Part shown: piece by piece, positions 7,161 to 15,090 of the stretch
Layout: each line of letters starts with the position of its first letter
How positions within the stretch are numbered: position 1 is the stretch's first letter
NCBI GenBank assembly: GCA_033809515.1
Contig: JAPXLN010000001.1
Coordinates: forward strand, 1 to 64,000
DNA from: JAPXLN01 sp033809515
GTDB taxonomy: Bacteria > Bacillota > Sulfobacillia > Fermentithermobacillales > Fermentithermobacillaceae
Direction: 5' to 3'
DNA length: 64,000 nucleotides
Notes under the pieces: generated by a model
What the model saw: the letters and a program-made list of their open reading frames with translations, nothing else
Databases searched by the model: none
What the model was told of the DNA's origin: nothing
Program-made: the position numbers and the translations under genes

Positions 7161-7235
7161 CGCCACCGTTATGTTGACCTGATACTCCTAGACTCGCTGG
7201 GTCGCTGCTAGGTCGCTGCCAGGTCAGAGGGGACC

Positions 7236-7961
7236 CTACCTGTCCGGGCCGGCCCCAATCTCACCTTGTTCAACGCGTGTGGCTGCAGACATATCAGATA
7301 CCTCGTCTTTCCTTGTGGAAAAGTAGATGTCTTCAAACGCTGCAACTTGCCGGGCAAAGAGACGGCGTCGTTTTATGAGCTCAAGGAATGAGAGGAAGTT
7401 CAATATAGTCTCCGTTGTGGACCTCCCCAGGAATCTGGAGAACCGAAGAACCACTCCTTCTCTTGCAAACCGGTTTACCTCCCGCCAAAATCCGCGCAAA
7501 TGGGCAACGAAGTTCCTGCGGGGCACAACCATGGTCCTTTGGACCGGCGCCGTCCTATCCTGGGCCGTTAGCAATGCATCAGCCAGCTCCCGGAGATCAA
7601 CTGTGACCACGCTGACGTTTTGCAGACCGCCGCGAAACCCGGCTAACCCCCGGCTGTGCATACGGGACGAAGCATCAAACATGCCTGTGAGGCGTGCAAC
7701 TGCAGCCTCAACCTCAGGCTCATCCATGATCGCCGGGTCACCGGCTGCCACGTCAAAATCCCCGTCATCGGCAAATTCGCTATCCACAGCGCTGTCCTCA
7801 GCGGCTTCGCCAGGTTGCGCAGGAAGGAGAAACTCGAGTTTGGCTACTACGAGGTCGGCAGCGTATGACATGTTCCTTACAGATTCCTCAAGGGACAGTT
7901 CACCCCTTTGGATGTCCTCCCGAAACCGCTCGAGCAAAGGAAAAAGCTTGAGGACATTCAT
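7236..7961 (-). CDS. scpA: Segregation and condensation protein A (divergent)
   Basis: Kleisin subunit that bridges SMC heads. It has 241 aa from ATG 7961, chosen because AGGTG lies six bases upstream; an in-frame GTG at 7979 directly follows the stop of the preceding gene but has no site. The C-terminal winged helix is clear (ETILNFLSFLELIKRRRLFA followed by RQVAAFEDIYF, about 196-226). The N-terminal helix is divergent, and the usual 'GPLDLLL' segment is not visible. A central acidic stretch (EDSAVDSEFADDGDFD, about 55-70) is an insert relative to textbook ScpA. Context with scpB and an M50 peptidase supports the assignment. Confidence 0.78.
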   Translation of the reverse strand: MNVLKLFPLLERFREDIQRGELSLEESVRNMSYAADLVVAKLEFLLPAQPGEAAEDSAVDSEFADDGDFDVAAGDPAIMDEPEVEAAVARLTGMFDASSRMHSRGLAGFRGGLQNVSVVTVDLRELADALLTAQDRTAPVQRTMVVPRRNFVAHLRGFWREVNRFAREGVVLRFSRFLGRSTTETILNFLSFLELIKRRRLFARQVAAFEDIYFSTRKDEVSDMSAATRVEQGEIGAGPDR

Positions 7962-7979
7962 GAGCAACACCTGCGCCAC

Positions 7980-8621
7980 CTACTTAAAAATCAGCATGGA
8001 TATTCGAAAAGCCATGTTCTGGATTAAGGTCATATAGCCGGAAACAAAGGGCATGATAAAGGTGCTAACCAGCCTGAGAGATACAAACATGATAAGCAGC
8101 ACAGGCCCGTAACGCTCTATAAAGTCCCAAACCCCATAGGCCCTTGCAGGCAAGAACACCTGAAGGATCTTTGACCCGTCCAGCGGCGGTATGGGGACCA
8201 TGTTGAAGAAAGCTAAGCTTGCGTTAATCCACGCCGCATCCTGGATAATCATTGGAAGATAGGCCCATGAAGTGCCGGCAAAGTGCACTCTCGTGTAAAG
8301 AAGCACAGTTACTGTCTGAAGAACCGCCGCAGTAATCAGGTTGGCCACAGGGCCTGCTACAGCTACCTTGGCCATGTCCTTCCTGGGGTTTCTCAGCATA
8401 TATGGGTTAACCAATACGGGCCTGGCCCAGCCAAACCCGAAAAGAAGCAGCATCATAGAACCGATAAGGTCCAGGTGCGCCCAGGGTTCAAGTGTCAACC
8501 TGCCTTCTCTGGCAGCCGTATCGTCGCCCAGGTTATATGCCATCCGGGCATGTGCGTATTCATGTACACTGATACCGATAAGAAGCCCGGGGATCCTCAT
8601 GATAATCTCTAATGCGGGCAT
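7980..8621 (-). CDS. Site-2 protease family (M50) membrane metalloprotease
   Basis: Integral membrane zinc protease of the small S2P/SpoIVFB-like group, 213 aa, ATG start behind GGGAGG. The zinc motif HEYAH (HExxH) is at about 19-23 and the third-ligand motif NMVPIPPLDGSKIL at about 138-151. At least four hydrophobic segments are visible. The stop is immediately followed by scpA; this M50-scpA-scpB order is common in Bacillota. The substrate is unknown. It is not SpoIVFB itself, because no SpoIVFA gene is adjacent and the sequence belongs to the YwhC/rseP-like short group. Confidence 0.9.
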   Translation of the reverse strand: MPALEIIMRIPGLLIGISVHEYAHARMAYNLGDDTAAREGRLTLEPWAHLDLIGSMMLLLFGFGWARPVLVNPYMLRNPRKDMAKVAVAGPVANLITAAVLQTVTVLLYTRVHFAGTSWAYLPMIIQDAAWINASLAFFNMVPIPPLDGSKILQVFLPARAYGVWDFIERYGPVLLIMFVSLRLVSTFIMPFVSGYMTLIQNMAFRISMLIFK

Positions 8622-8689
8622 GAAACAGTCCTCCCTATCTCACTCTTTTGACCGGGCCGGAAAATCTAACACACTGCATAGGTGCGTTT

Positions 8690-9958
8690 CTAGCGCCATC
8701 CTAACACTATGTTCAGCGAAACGCTCTTGCCTCCCCGCCGAACCTCAACCCTGATCTTCTGGCCAGGACTGTATTTCAATATCTCCTCTGTAAGATCCGT
8801 ACCTCGTATCTTGATGCCGTTGACCGAGACTATCACATCGCCGCCAACTCGAAATGTCTGCCCATTGACGGTCACTTCCCGGTCAGACCCCCTGAGCCCA
8901 GCTTTTTGCGCAGGACCCTCAACCTCAACCTCAGTAACCAAAGCTCCCTGAGAAACACCGATTCCCAGGTTGATGTAATCAGCTCCCATGCTCTTTGACA
9001 GGTCATCCAGTCCCACGTAAGAAATCCCCATGTATGCCCGTTTCATTGAGCCGTGCTGCAGAATAGCAGGCACAACCTCCTTAACCACGCTGCACGGAAC
9101 CGCAAAGCCTATTCCCCGGGCCGAATCAATAATGGCAGTGATGACTCCGACTACCTCGCCCCGGGAATTGAGCAAAGGTCCTCCGCTGTTTCCGGGGTTA
9201 ACGGCGGCATCAGTCTGAACCAGGTTTTCGATTATGAAGTCGTTGACCCCGGGCTTGCTCAAACTCTCCACAGGAAGGGACCTGTCTTTTGCGCTTATGA
9301 CCCCTGTGGTTATGGTTGGAGATCTGTCCAGGCCCAACCTGGAGCCTGTGGCCAGGGGGCTTCCAATGACTATGGCCTTCTGCCCGACTTTAACCAAACT
9401 GTAGTCAGCAAGGCTCAACGGGTGTATGTGATCTGCCGGAACGGTCACCTTGAGCACAGCAAGATCAGTGAGCCTATCGCTCCCTACCACCGAAGCTTCA
9501 TAGGAAGACCCGTCAAAGGTGTGAACCACAATGCTGGACGCGTCTTCAATAACATGATAGTTAGTCACTACATGCCCCTGGCTGTCTATGAAGAAACCGG
9601 ACCCATTCCCTTTCTTGCTTTCTTCACGAGAACCGGAACCCGAAAGCCCTGAACCCGTGCGCACGCTCGTTGATACCATCACCACACCCTGGCTGGCCTT
9701 TTCAAACACCTCAATGGTATTTGTCTCATCTTGTATACGCCAGGAGTCCTCATCTACAGATTGGGATGTTCTCGAAGGACTTTCAGGCAAGCCGGCCAGC
9801 GAACTATCCGGAGGGAAAGAACCACCGTTTCCCGGATTACCGGGAAAAAGGGCAACCATCCTGGGGCCAAAAGTCAGCAAGCTGCCAAAGACGATTCCGG
9901 CCAAAGCAAGAACTAACAGCCAGACATCGACTCTTTCCAGGGCGCGTCTTGTTCTCAA
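8690..9958 (-). CDS. HtrA/DegP-like serine protease with PDZ domain
   Basis: Membrane-anchored quality-control protease facing the outside, 422 aa, TTG start behind GGAGTGAAG. Residues about 11-31 form an N-terminal transmembrane anchor. The trypsin-like domain has the catalytic triad His135 (VTNYHVIED), Asp165 (LTDLAVLK) and Ser258 (NPGNSGGPLL). A single PDZ domain occupies about 320-420 (VEGPAQKAGLRGSD, GGDVIVSVNGIKIRG). A Ser/Gly-rich loop precedes the protease domain. It lies between the chromosome-segregation genes and spoVAE with its own ribosome site. The family is secure; its target is not. Confidence 0.93.
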   Translation of the reverse strand: MRTRRALERVDVWLLVLALAGIVFGSLLTFGPRMVALFPGNPGNGGSFPPDSSLAGLPESPSRTSQSVDEDSWRIQDETNTIEVFEKASQGVVMVSTSVRTGSGLSGSGSREESKKGNGSGFFIDSQGHVVTNYHVIEDASSIVVHTFDGSSYEASVVGSDRLTDLAVLKVTVPADHIHPLSLADYSLVKVGQKAIVIGSPLATGSRLGLDRSPTITTGVISAKDRSLPVESLSKPGVNDFIIENLVQTDAAVNPGNSGGPLLNSRGEVVGVITAIIDSARGIGFAVPCSVVKEVVPAILQHGSMKRAYMGISYVGLDDLSKSMGADYINLGIGVSQGALVTEVEVEGPAQKAGLRGSDREVTVNGQTFRVGGDVIVSVNGIKIRGTDLTEEILKYSPGQKIRVEVRRGGKSVSLNIVLGWR

Positions 9959-10025
9959 CTGTCTTCACTCCGGTTTCAGTACAGTAATACTAGTCTACAC
10001 TCCCACCCTGCCTAAAGTCACCTTT

Positions 10026-10376
10026 TTAGCCCTTGGGGTTGAACAGGATAGCCATCAGGTATCCAAAGAGTATTGCGGCTGTGATTCCTGATGCGGCAGC
10101 TCTTAAGCCTCCGGTCAGAATTCCAAACCACCCGATACGCATTATGTCTTCAGTCATTCCTGTCACCAGACTGTGTCCAAAACCCGGCAGCGGAATTGTG
10201 GCGCCTGCCCCTCCCAGCCGGACCAAGGGAGCGTAGAGCCCCATTCCGGAGAGAATTGCACCCAGGCTGACAGCAGACACCATTACCATTGCAGGATTTG
10301 CCTTGGTCAGGTCAAGAATGAGCTGGGCCAGAGCGCACAACGCGCCCCCGACAACAAACGCTTTGAGCAGGGTCAC
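10026..10376 (-). CDS. spoVAE: Stage V sporulation protein AE
   Basis: Small membrane protein (116 aa, GTG start behind AGGAGG) of the SpoVA channel that moves calcium dipicolinate into the forespore and out on germination. Four hydrophobic segments span the length. Family signatures are AFVVGGALCALAQLILDLTK at the start and LPGFGHSLVTGMTEDI in the middle. It is 13 bp downstream of spoVAD and likely last in a dodecin-spoVAC-spoVAD-spoVAE transcript. Expression is expected in the forespore under SigG; no promoter was located. Confidence 0.93.
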   Translation of the reverse strand: MTLLKAFVVGGALCALAQLILDLTKANPAMVMVSAVSLGAILSGMGLYAPLVRLGGAGATIPLPGFGHSLVTGMTEDIMRIGWFGILTGGLRAAASGITAAILFGYLMAILFNPKG

Positions 10377-10389
10377 CGGGTCACTCCTC

Positions 10390-11397
10390 CTAGCTTACAA
10401 TTGAGACCGCGTGAGCTATTGAAGCCATTGATTCCCCCTGTTGACAAACGGTCGGGCTGTGAAGCGCTCCCGTAGGCACCAAAAGCAATCTGTTTAGGCG
10501 GCCGGCAGCCAATTCCCGCCAGAAGCTTGCCGCAAACACAGACATGATACAACCACAGCCTGACGCCCCTGAGCATATTTCCGAAGTCATTTCGTAGAGC
10601 AAAAGGCCTGCGTCTTTGTGAACGTGCTCAATGTTGATGCCCTTGTCCCGGAGAAGGTGTCTCGCCACCTGACTTCCAACGTAACCGAGGTCTCCTGATA
10701 ATATGAGATCGTAGTCATCAGGCTTTCTTGCCATATCGTTGAGATGGCGCCAAACTGTGTCTGCAAAGGCAGGCGCCATGGCTGAACCCATATCGTTAGA
10801 GTCAGTTACTCCATAGTCGTTGACCCGGCCCACAGTCACCGCCTCAATTCTGGGGCCGGGCCCATCCCAAGAAACGACTACAGCGCCGGCAGCCGTTGCC
10901 GTCCACTGGCTGGTTGGCACCCGCTGATGCCCGAATTCCGTTGGATACCTGTACTGGCGCTCAGCAGTATCATGATGGCTTGACGACGCCACAACTGCCC
11001 GCCTGGCAAACCGTCCCGATACCAGAAACGACGCCAAGGCTAGGCCCTCGCCCAGAGTTGCGCAGGCGCCGTACAGCCCCAAATAGGGAATATCACGTTC
11101 TCTTGCCATGTAGCTGGATGACACGATTTGATTGAGAAGATCGCCTGCGAGAAGGAAATCAATGTCAGATTCCTTAAGATTGCCTTTGGCCAGAGCAATG
11201 TCCAGAGCTTGGAGGATCATGCGGGATTCGGCCTTCTCCCACGAAACCTCTCCACACAGGGTATCTGCGTAGACCATGTCGAAGAGCTCGCCCAACGGTC
11301 CTTTTCCTTCTCTTGGTCCCACTACCGATGCCACAGCGCATACTGCAGGCATGTGCTGGAACGTGCAGGTAGATGCACCCCTGCGATTTAAGTCCAA
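10390..11397 (-). CDS. spoVAD: Stage V sporulation protein AD
   Basis: Thiolase-fold soluble protein that binds dipicolinic acid in the SpoVA apparatus. It has 335 aa. The start is a TTG at 11397 with a G-rich stretch about nine bases upstream. Conserved stretches include ASVVGPREGKGPLGELFD near residue 24, SWEKAESRMI, LAGDLLNQIVSSSYMARE, and LGLYGACATLGEGLALAS, where the cysteine corresponds to the thiolase nucleophile position although SpoVAD is not an enzyme. GHQRVPTSQWTATAAGA is also typical. It lies between spoVAC and spoVAE in the conserved order. Confidence 0.94.
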   Translation of the reverse strand: MDLNRRGASTCTFQHMPAVCAVASVVGPREGKGPLGELFDMVYADTLCGEVSWEKAESRMILQALDIALAKGNLKESDIDFLLAGDLLNQIVSSSYMARERDIPYLGLYGACATLGEGLALASFLVSGRFARRAVVASSSHHDTAERQYRYPTEFGHQRVPTSQWTATAAGAVVVSWDGPGPRIEAVTVGRVNDYGVTDSNDMGSAMAPAFADTVWRHLNDMARKPDDYDLILSGDLGYVGSQVARHLLRDKGINIEHVHKDAGLLLYEMTSEICSGASGCGCIMSVFAASFWRELAAGRLNRLLLVPTGALHSPTVCQQGESMASIAHAVSIVS

Positions 11398-11428
11398 GCT
11401 TCACGCCCCCCGGTTTGTGAATCCTTGC

Positions 11429-11881
11429 TTACCGCAGGACAAGAACGCGGATTGCGCTCGAAATAGCAGCTGCCAGCGATGCGTACACGAGAACAGGGCC
11501 GGCCACCTGGAACATTCTGGCTGATACCCCGAGGACAAATCCCTCTCGCTTGAACTCCATAGCCGGCGATACTATAGAGTTTGCAAAACCCGTAATAGGC
11601 AGCGCCGCCCCCATTCCTGCAAATTTACCCAGCTTGTCATATACCCCCAGGCCCGTGAAAAGAGCTCCCAGAAAGACCATAAACGACGAAGTCATAGCCT
11701 GAGCTTGGTTCGCCGGGAGGCCCCGCCGTACCAGGAAATCCAGCACTACCTGGGCAAAAACGCATATGCTCCCCCCCACCAGAAACGCCGCAAGAAGGTT
11801 CCTCAAAACAGGTCGCGGCGGATGGTATGTCTGAACCAAGCGAGCGTAAGCCTGGCTCTCTCGTGTATTTGCCCGGGTCAC
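11429..11881 (-). CDS. spoVAC: Stage V sporulation protein AC
   Basis: Membrane protein of 150 aa, mechanosensitive-type component of the dipicolinate channel. The hydrophobic segments and signature FLVGGSICVFAQVVLDFL near residue 35, LPITGFANSIVSPAMEFKRE in the middle and GPVLVYASLAAAI at the end are typical. The GTG start overlaps the stop of the dodecin gene by the bases GTGA, so the two are translationally coupled. spoVAA, AB and AEB are not present here, as in many clostridia with the minimal C-D-E set. Confidence 0.94.
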   Translation of the reverse strand: MTRANTRESQAYARLVQTYHPPRPVLRNLLAAFLVGGSICVFAQVVLDFLVRRGLPANQAQAMTSSFMVFLGALFTGLGVYDKLGKFAGMGAALPITGFANSIVSPAMEFKREGFVLGVSARMFQVAGPVLVYASLAAAISSAIRVLVLR

Positions 11882-12084
11882 TGCCCCTGATCCAGGTACG
11901 CAACTTTCACGTTGGCCTTGTACTCCACAATGTTTCCGTCTTTCACATTAGCTGTCCAATTCAGCACTTCTACGCCGCTTATATTTGACACTTTGCTTGA
12001 CGCCTCTCTGACTGCCTGATTGGCAGCATCATTCCAGTCTTTGTGGGACTGGCCCACCAATTCAAGCACTCTGACTACCGGCAT
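11878..12084 (-). CDS. Dodecin family flavin-binding protein
   Basis: Small beta-alpha-beta-beta protein of 68 aa that in other organisms forms dodecamers storing riboflavin, FAD or FMN. It matches the family along its length: VVRVLELVGQSHKDWNDA, then the helix AVREASSKVSN, then VEVLNWTANVKDG and EYKANVKVAYL. ATG 12084 was chosen; GGAG is ten bases upstream, and a TTG two codons earlier is an alternative. Its coupling to spoVAC (GTGA overlap) is notable and suggests forespore expression. Its role in the spore is unknown. Confidence 0.85.
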   Translation of the reverse strand: MPVVRVLELVGQSHKDWNDAANQAVREASSKVSNISGVEVLNWTANVKDGNIVEYKANVKVAYLDQGQ

Positions 12085-12197
12085 GGACAATCATCTCCTT
12101 TGAGACAACGAAACACTCAATATTGAGGTGACCCCACGTTGAAATACCCCACATCCGGTAGTATTGCCCTGTGACAAAGCTTCCAATCGCCCGGCTG

Positions 12198-12920
12198 TCA
12201 TTCCTCTGCAGGCCTCTTTGGACCATTCAGGTATGCGCGGAGCAGGAGAAGGGCCTTCTTCTCGAGCCTGCAGACGTGAGCTTGGGAAATCCCGATCTCT
12301 TCAGCCAGCTCCTGCTGGGTCTTTCCCATATAAAACCGTCCCCGGATGACCTGCTGAAGGTCGTCGTCAAGACTGTTCAGGGCGTCTTCAAGGTCGATGC
12401 GATGTGCCTCTCCCAATGAAACCTCGCCAGGCTCGCCTGGGTCCTCCCTTCTCTCCTGACTGTAACCGGGCAAGTCCTCAAGATACAGAACCGGGCGTGC
12501 GGCCTCCAGAGCTTCAAGGATCACGTCTGCGTCCAATCCGAGCCTGAAAGCAACTTCAGACACCGGAGGATCGCTTCCGGATGAAGCAGCAATCTCGCGG
12601 GAGACTCTTTGGGCTGCCAATGCGATTTCCTTAAGGCGGCGCGAGATCTTCACCGGGGCATTGTCCCTGAGATAACGCCTGATCTCTCCCATGATGTGCG
12701 GAAACGCGTATGTGGAAAAAGCTACGCCATATGAAGGGTCAAAACGTTCAATAGCTTTAAGAAGCCCAATGGCGCCCAGTTGAAACAGGTCTTCTTTATC
12801 GAGGAGTCCCGCGTAGCGTTTGACGCACGCCCATACAAGACCGGTATTATCGTTGAAAACACGATCTCGCTCGTGAGTATCGCCTTCTCTAATCTTCCTG
12901 AAAACGACCTCTAGGGACAT
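12198..12920 (-). CDS. sigF: RNA polymerase sporulation sigma factor SigF
   Basis: First forespore-specific sigma factor, 240 aa. Region 2 is clear (NTGLVWACVKRYAGLLDKED, then LFQLGAIGLLKAIERFDPSYG, then FSTYAFPHIMGEIRRYLRD). Region 4 ends in a helix-turn-helix (KTQQELAEEIGISQAHVCRL). It is the last gene of the spoIIA operon and overlaps spoIIAB by 10 bp. Its activity is expected to be held by SpoIIAB and released by dephosphorylated SpoIIAA. Downstream forespore genes here (dodecin, spoVAC-D-E) follow directly. Confidence 0.95.
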   Translation of the reverse strand: MSLEVVFRKIREGDTHERDRVFNDNTGLVWACVKRYAGLLDKEDLFQLGAIGLLKAIERFDPSYGVAFSTYAFPHIMGEIRRYLRDNAPVKISRRLKEIALAAQRVSREIAASSGSDPPVSEVAFRLGLDADVILEALEAARPVLYLEDLPGYSQERREDPGEPGEVSLGEAHRIDLEDALNSLDDDLQQVIRGRFYMGKTQQELAEEIGISQAHVCRLEKKALLLLRAYLNGPKRPAEE

Positions 12921-13324
12921 GCTTTCTTAACCATCCTAACTTTCGTTCCTTTGGATGGACTGGAATCTATGTACACCTCGTCTACAAAGGACTCAATAAA
13001 ACACAGGCCCAGGCCCATGTGATCCGGCATAGTGGTAAACCCGGCTTCCTTAGCCCTGGGAATGTCAGATATCCCCTGTCCGTTGTCTTCAACTTCAATA
13101 ACAAGATTGTCCCCTTCTGCAAAAGCTCGAACGAGGATTTCCCCTTCCCCCTGGGGATATGCATGAAGAACCGCGTTGGAAACCGCTTCGGAGACTGCAA
13201 CCTTTATCTCTTCTATGCCGGAAATCGTGAAATCAAGAGACGATGCAAAGGTTGCCACCGCCATCCGCGCCACAGGGATATTGGCTGCAAGACCGGTCAT
13301 TCTCAGCAGAATCTCATTTCTCAC
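12911..13324 (-). CDS. spoIIAB: Anti-sigma F factor and serine kinase SpoIIAB
   Basis: GHKL-type kinase of 137 aa that binds and inhibits SigF and phosphorylates SpoIIAA. The start chosen is GTG 13324, preceded by GGAGG at six bases and overlapping the spoIIAA stop by 11 bp; the open frame extends to 13381 without a good site. The N1 box EAVSNAVLHAY (about 45-55), G1 box VEDNGQGI (about 78-85) and G2 region DHMGLGLCFIESF (about 100-112) form the ATP site. The order spoIIAA-spoIIAB-sigF is conserved. Confidence 0.95.
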   Translation of the reverse strand: MRNEILLRMTGLAANIPVARMAVATFASSLDFTISGIEEIKVAVSEAVSNAVLHAYPQGEGEILVRAFAEGDNLVIEVEDNGQGISDIPRAKEAGFTTMPDHMGLGLCFIESFVDEVYIDSSPSKGTKVRMVKKACP

Positions 13325-13697
13325 ACAGGGCACCTCCCCTGGGGCTCGATTCGAAATCCAAAGTGAGCGCACGCAGGGCATCTTCGCTTGTCCGCATTAT
13401 GGGAATGACTGAAGACAACCCGGCCATCTCCAACATGGACATGACCCTGGGGGCAACATCCGTAAGCACCATCTTGCCGCCGGCCCGGGTAATCTGCCGG
13501 TGCCTGCCCAAAATGGCGCCCAGTCCGGTGGAATCTACAAAAGCAAGGCCTTTGAGGCTCAATATGAGGTTGGGAACTCCAGCTTTCCTCAGCTCTTCGT
13601 CGACCTTAAGTCGAAAGGAAGATGCCGACGAAAGGTCTAACTCTCCGGACATGGTTGCTATAATACATGAAGGTCCGCGGCAGAAAACCAGTTGCAT
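13314..13697 (-). CDS. spoIIAA: Anti-sigma F factor antagonist SpoIIAA
   Basis: STAS-domain protein of 127 aa. In its unphosphorylated form it displaces SigF from SpoIIAB. The phosphorylatable serine is Ser56 in LAFVDSTGLGAILGR, the family's diagnostic loop. The start is ATG 13697 with GAGGGC close upstream. It is 81 bp downstream of dacF and first of the three-gene partner-switching module. The C-terminal tail is about ten residues longer than usual. Confidence 0.95.
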   Translation of the reverse strand: MQLVFCRGPSCIIATMSGELDLSSASSFRLKVDEELRKAGVPNLILSLKGLAFVDSTGLGAILGRHRQITRAGGKMVLTDVAPRVMSMLEMAGLSSVIPIMRTSEDALRALTLDFESSPRGGALCEK

Positions 13698-13778
13698 GCC
13701 CTCGCACCGTCCTTGTTAATTTTTTCCTATGCGGGATTCGACGGATTGAGGGCAATTCCCTTCTTCTTGGCGGTCTAC

Positions 13779-14975
13779 TTAGCGGCCTACAGTGAAAGCT
13801 CTAAGGTACCTCATAGCGTAGTCAAGAAAACCTGCGCGGGACACATCCCTGGCTGCTACCAGAGGTATCTCGGACACTTTTCTCCCATCAACCTCAATCT
13901 CTACGGAGCCTACCCGATCTCCCTTAGCAATAGGCGCTTCGAGCCTCGCCAGGTTGATGGTCTTTTTGACTTCACCTCTTTCTCCTCTGGTCAGAGTGAC
14001 GGCAAAAGCTTGGCCGGGACGAACCTCGACTGTATCAGACTTTCCCTTAAGAACCGGGGTCTGTCCGATATACTCGCCCTCTCTGAGAATCTCAAGTGAC
14101 CGGAAATTTGCAAACGCCCAGTCCAAAAGCCTCCAGGCGTCATTCATCCGCTGATCGGGGGTCTGGGCGCCCATGAGGACAACCACAAACCGGGACGAGT
14201 CCCGGGCTCCCGTAGCTGATATGCAGTAGCCGGATTTGCTGGTGTGGCCTGTCTTGAGACCGTCACAACCCGGGTAGAGGTAGACAAGTTTGTTAAAATT
14301 TGTAAGCTCATTCTTCCCTCCACGAAACTCCTGCTGGTATATTTTGGTGTAGTCCAGCAGGTGAGGGACTTTGACCGCATGCCTTGAGAGTATGGCCACA
14401 TCCATAGCAGTTGTCAGGTGACCTTCAGCGTCCAGACCATGTGAGTTGGCGAAGTTTGTGTCATTCATGCCCAGTTCCCTGGCCCGGGCATTCATCCTGG
14501 CAACGAAAGCTTCCTCTGTTCCGGAAAGATACTCTGCCAGGATGACAGCGCCATCGTTAGCTGAAGCAACAGCCACTGCCTTGAGCCACTCCTCCAGGGC
14601 CATGGTCTCCCCGGGCTCGGCCCATACTTCGGTTCCGCCCATATCGGCGGCGTTTTCGGACGCCGTTACCTGATCAGCAAAGCTCACCACCCCTGAGGCG
14701 ATATCTTCAAATGCCAGCATAAGGGTCATGATCTTAGTAACGCTGGCAGGCGGTCGCTTTATGCGGGCATCTTTCTCAAACAGCACTTGTCCCGAAAGAG
14801 CGTCCATAACCACGCAAGATGGTGAATCAACCCGGGGAGGAGGAACCTCTTGAGAATGGGTTTCCGCCGCCACGCGAGACACCCTGAGTGCGCCGGGGAA
14901 ACAGGCAACCGCCAAAATCGCAAGTAACGCTGTGCAAAGGCGGATGGCAGGCCAAATCTGCCGCTTAGTACGCAT
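13779..14975 (-). CDS. dacF: D-alanyl-D-alanine carboxypeptidase, DacF type
   Basis: Penicillin-binding protein 5 family enzyme that trims pentapeptide stems of peptidoglycan, 398 aa. An N-terminal signal peptide is present (about 10-37, IRLCTALLAILAVACF). Catalytic motifs: SxxK as SVTK at about 78-81, SxN as SAND at about 138-141, and KTG in DGLKTGHTSKSG. The C-terminal PBP5 beta domain holds VRPGQAFAVTLTRG. A dacF gene immediately upstream of spoIIAA is the standard arrangement, where it influences spore cortex structure. The ATG start follows GGGGGCGTAG. Confidence 0.95.
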   Translation of the reverse strand: MRTKRQIWPAIRLCTALLAILAVACFPGALRVSRVAAETHSQEVPPPRVDSPSCVVMDALSGQVLFEKDARIKRPPASVTKIMTLMLAFEDIASGVVSFADQVTASENAADMGGTEVWAEPGETMALEEWLKAVAVASANDGAVILAEYLSGTEEAFVARMNARARELGMNDTNFANSHGLDAEGHLTTAMDVAILSRHAVKVPHLLDYTKIYQQEFRGGKNELTNFNKLVYLYPGCDGLKTGHTSKSGYCISATGARDSSRFVVVLMGAQTPDQRMNDAWRLLDWAFANFRSLEILREGEYIGQTPVLKGKSDTVEVRPGQAFAVTLTRGERGEVKKTINLARLEAPIAKGDRVGSVEIEVDGRKVSEIPLVAARDVSRAGFLDYAMRYLRAFTVGR

Positions 14976-15090
14976 TTTCTACGCCCCCATGTTTTAGTCT
15001 TCTTTGTCTATGATAGCTTCTGCCGCCATTGCTTATGAGAGTACAGGCTGTATTACCACTGGGAAGGCTTACTACTCGCCTTTAGCCTGA

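Noticed and set aside
10896..11135. Plus-strand open frames within spoVAD and many other genes
   Set aside because: They are complements of well-supported minus-strand genes and lack ribosome sites or family features.
12091..12197. SigG promoter for the dodecin-spoVA operon
   Set aside because: Words loosely like the -35 and -10 consensus exist, but none matches well at the right spacing.
13692..14099. Plus-strand 135-codon frame over dacF
   Set aside because: It is antisense to the conserved C-terminal domain of dacF and has no recognisable motif.
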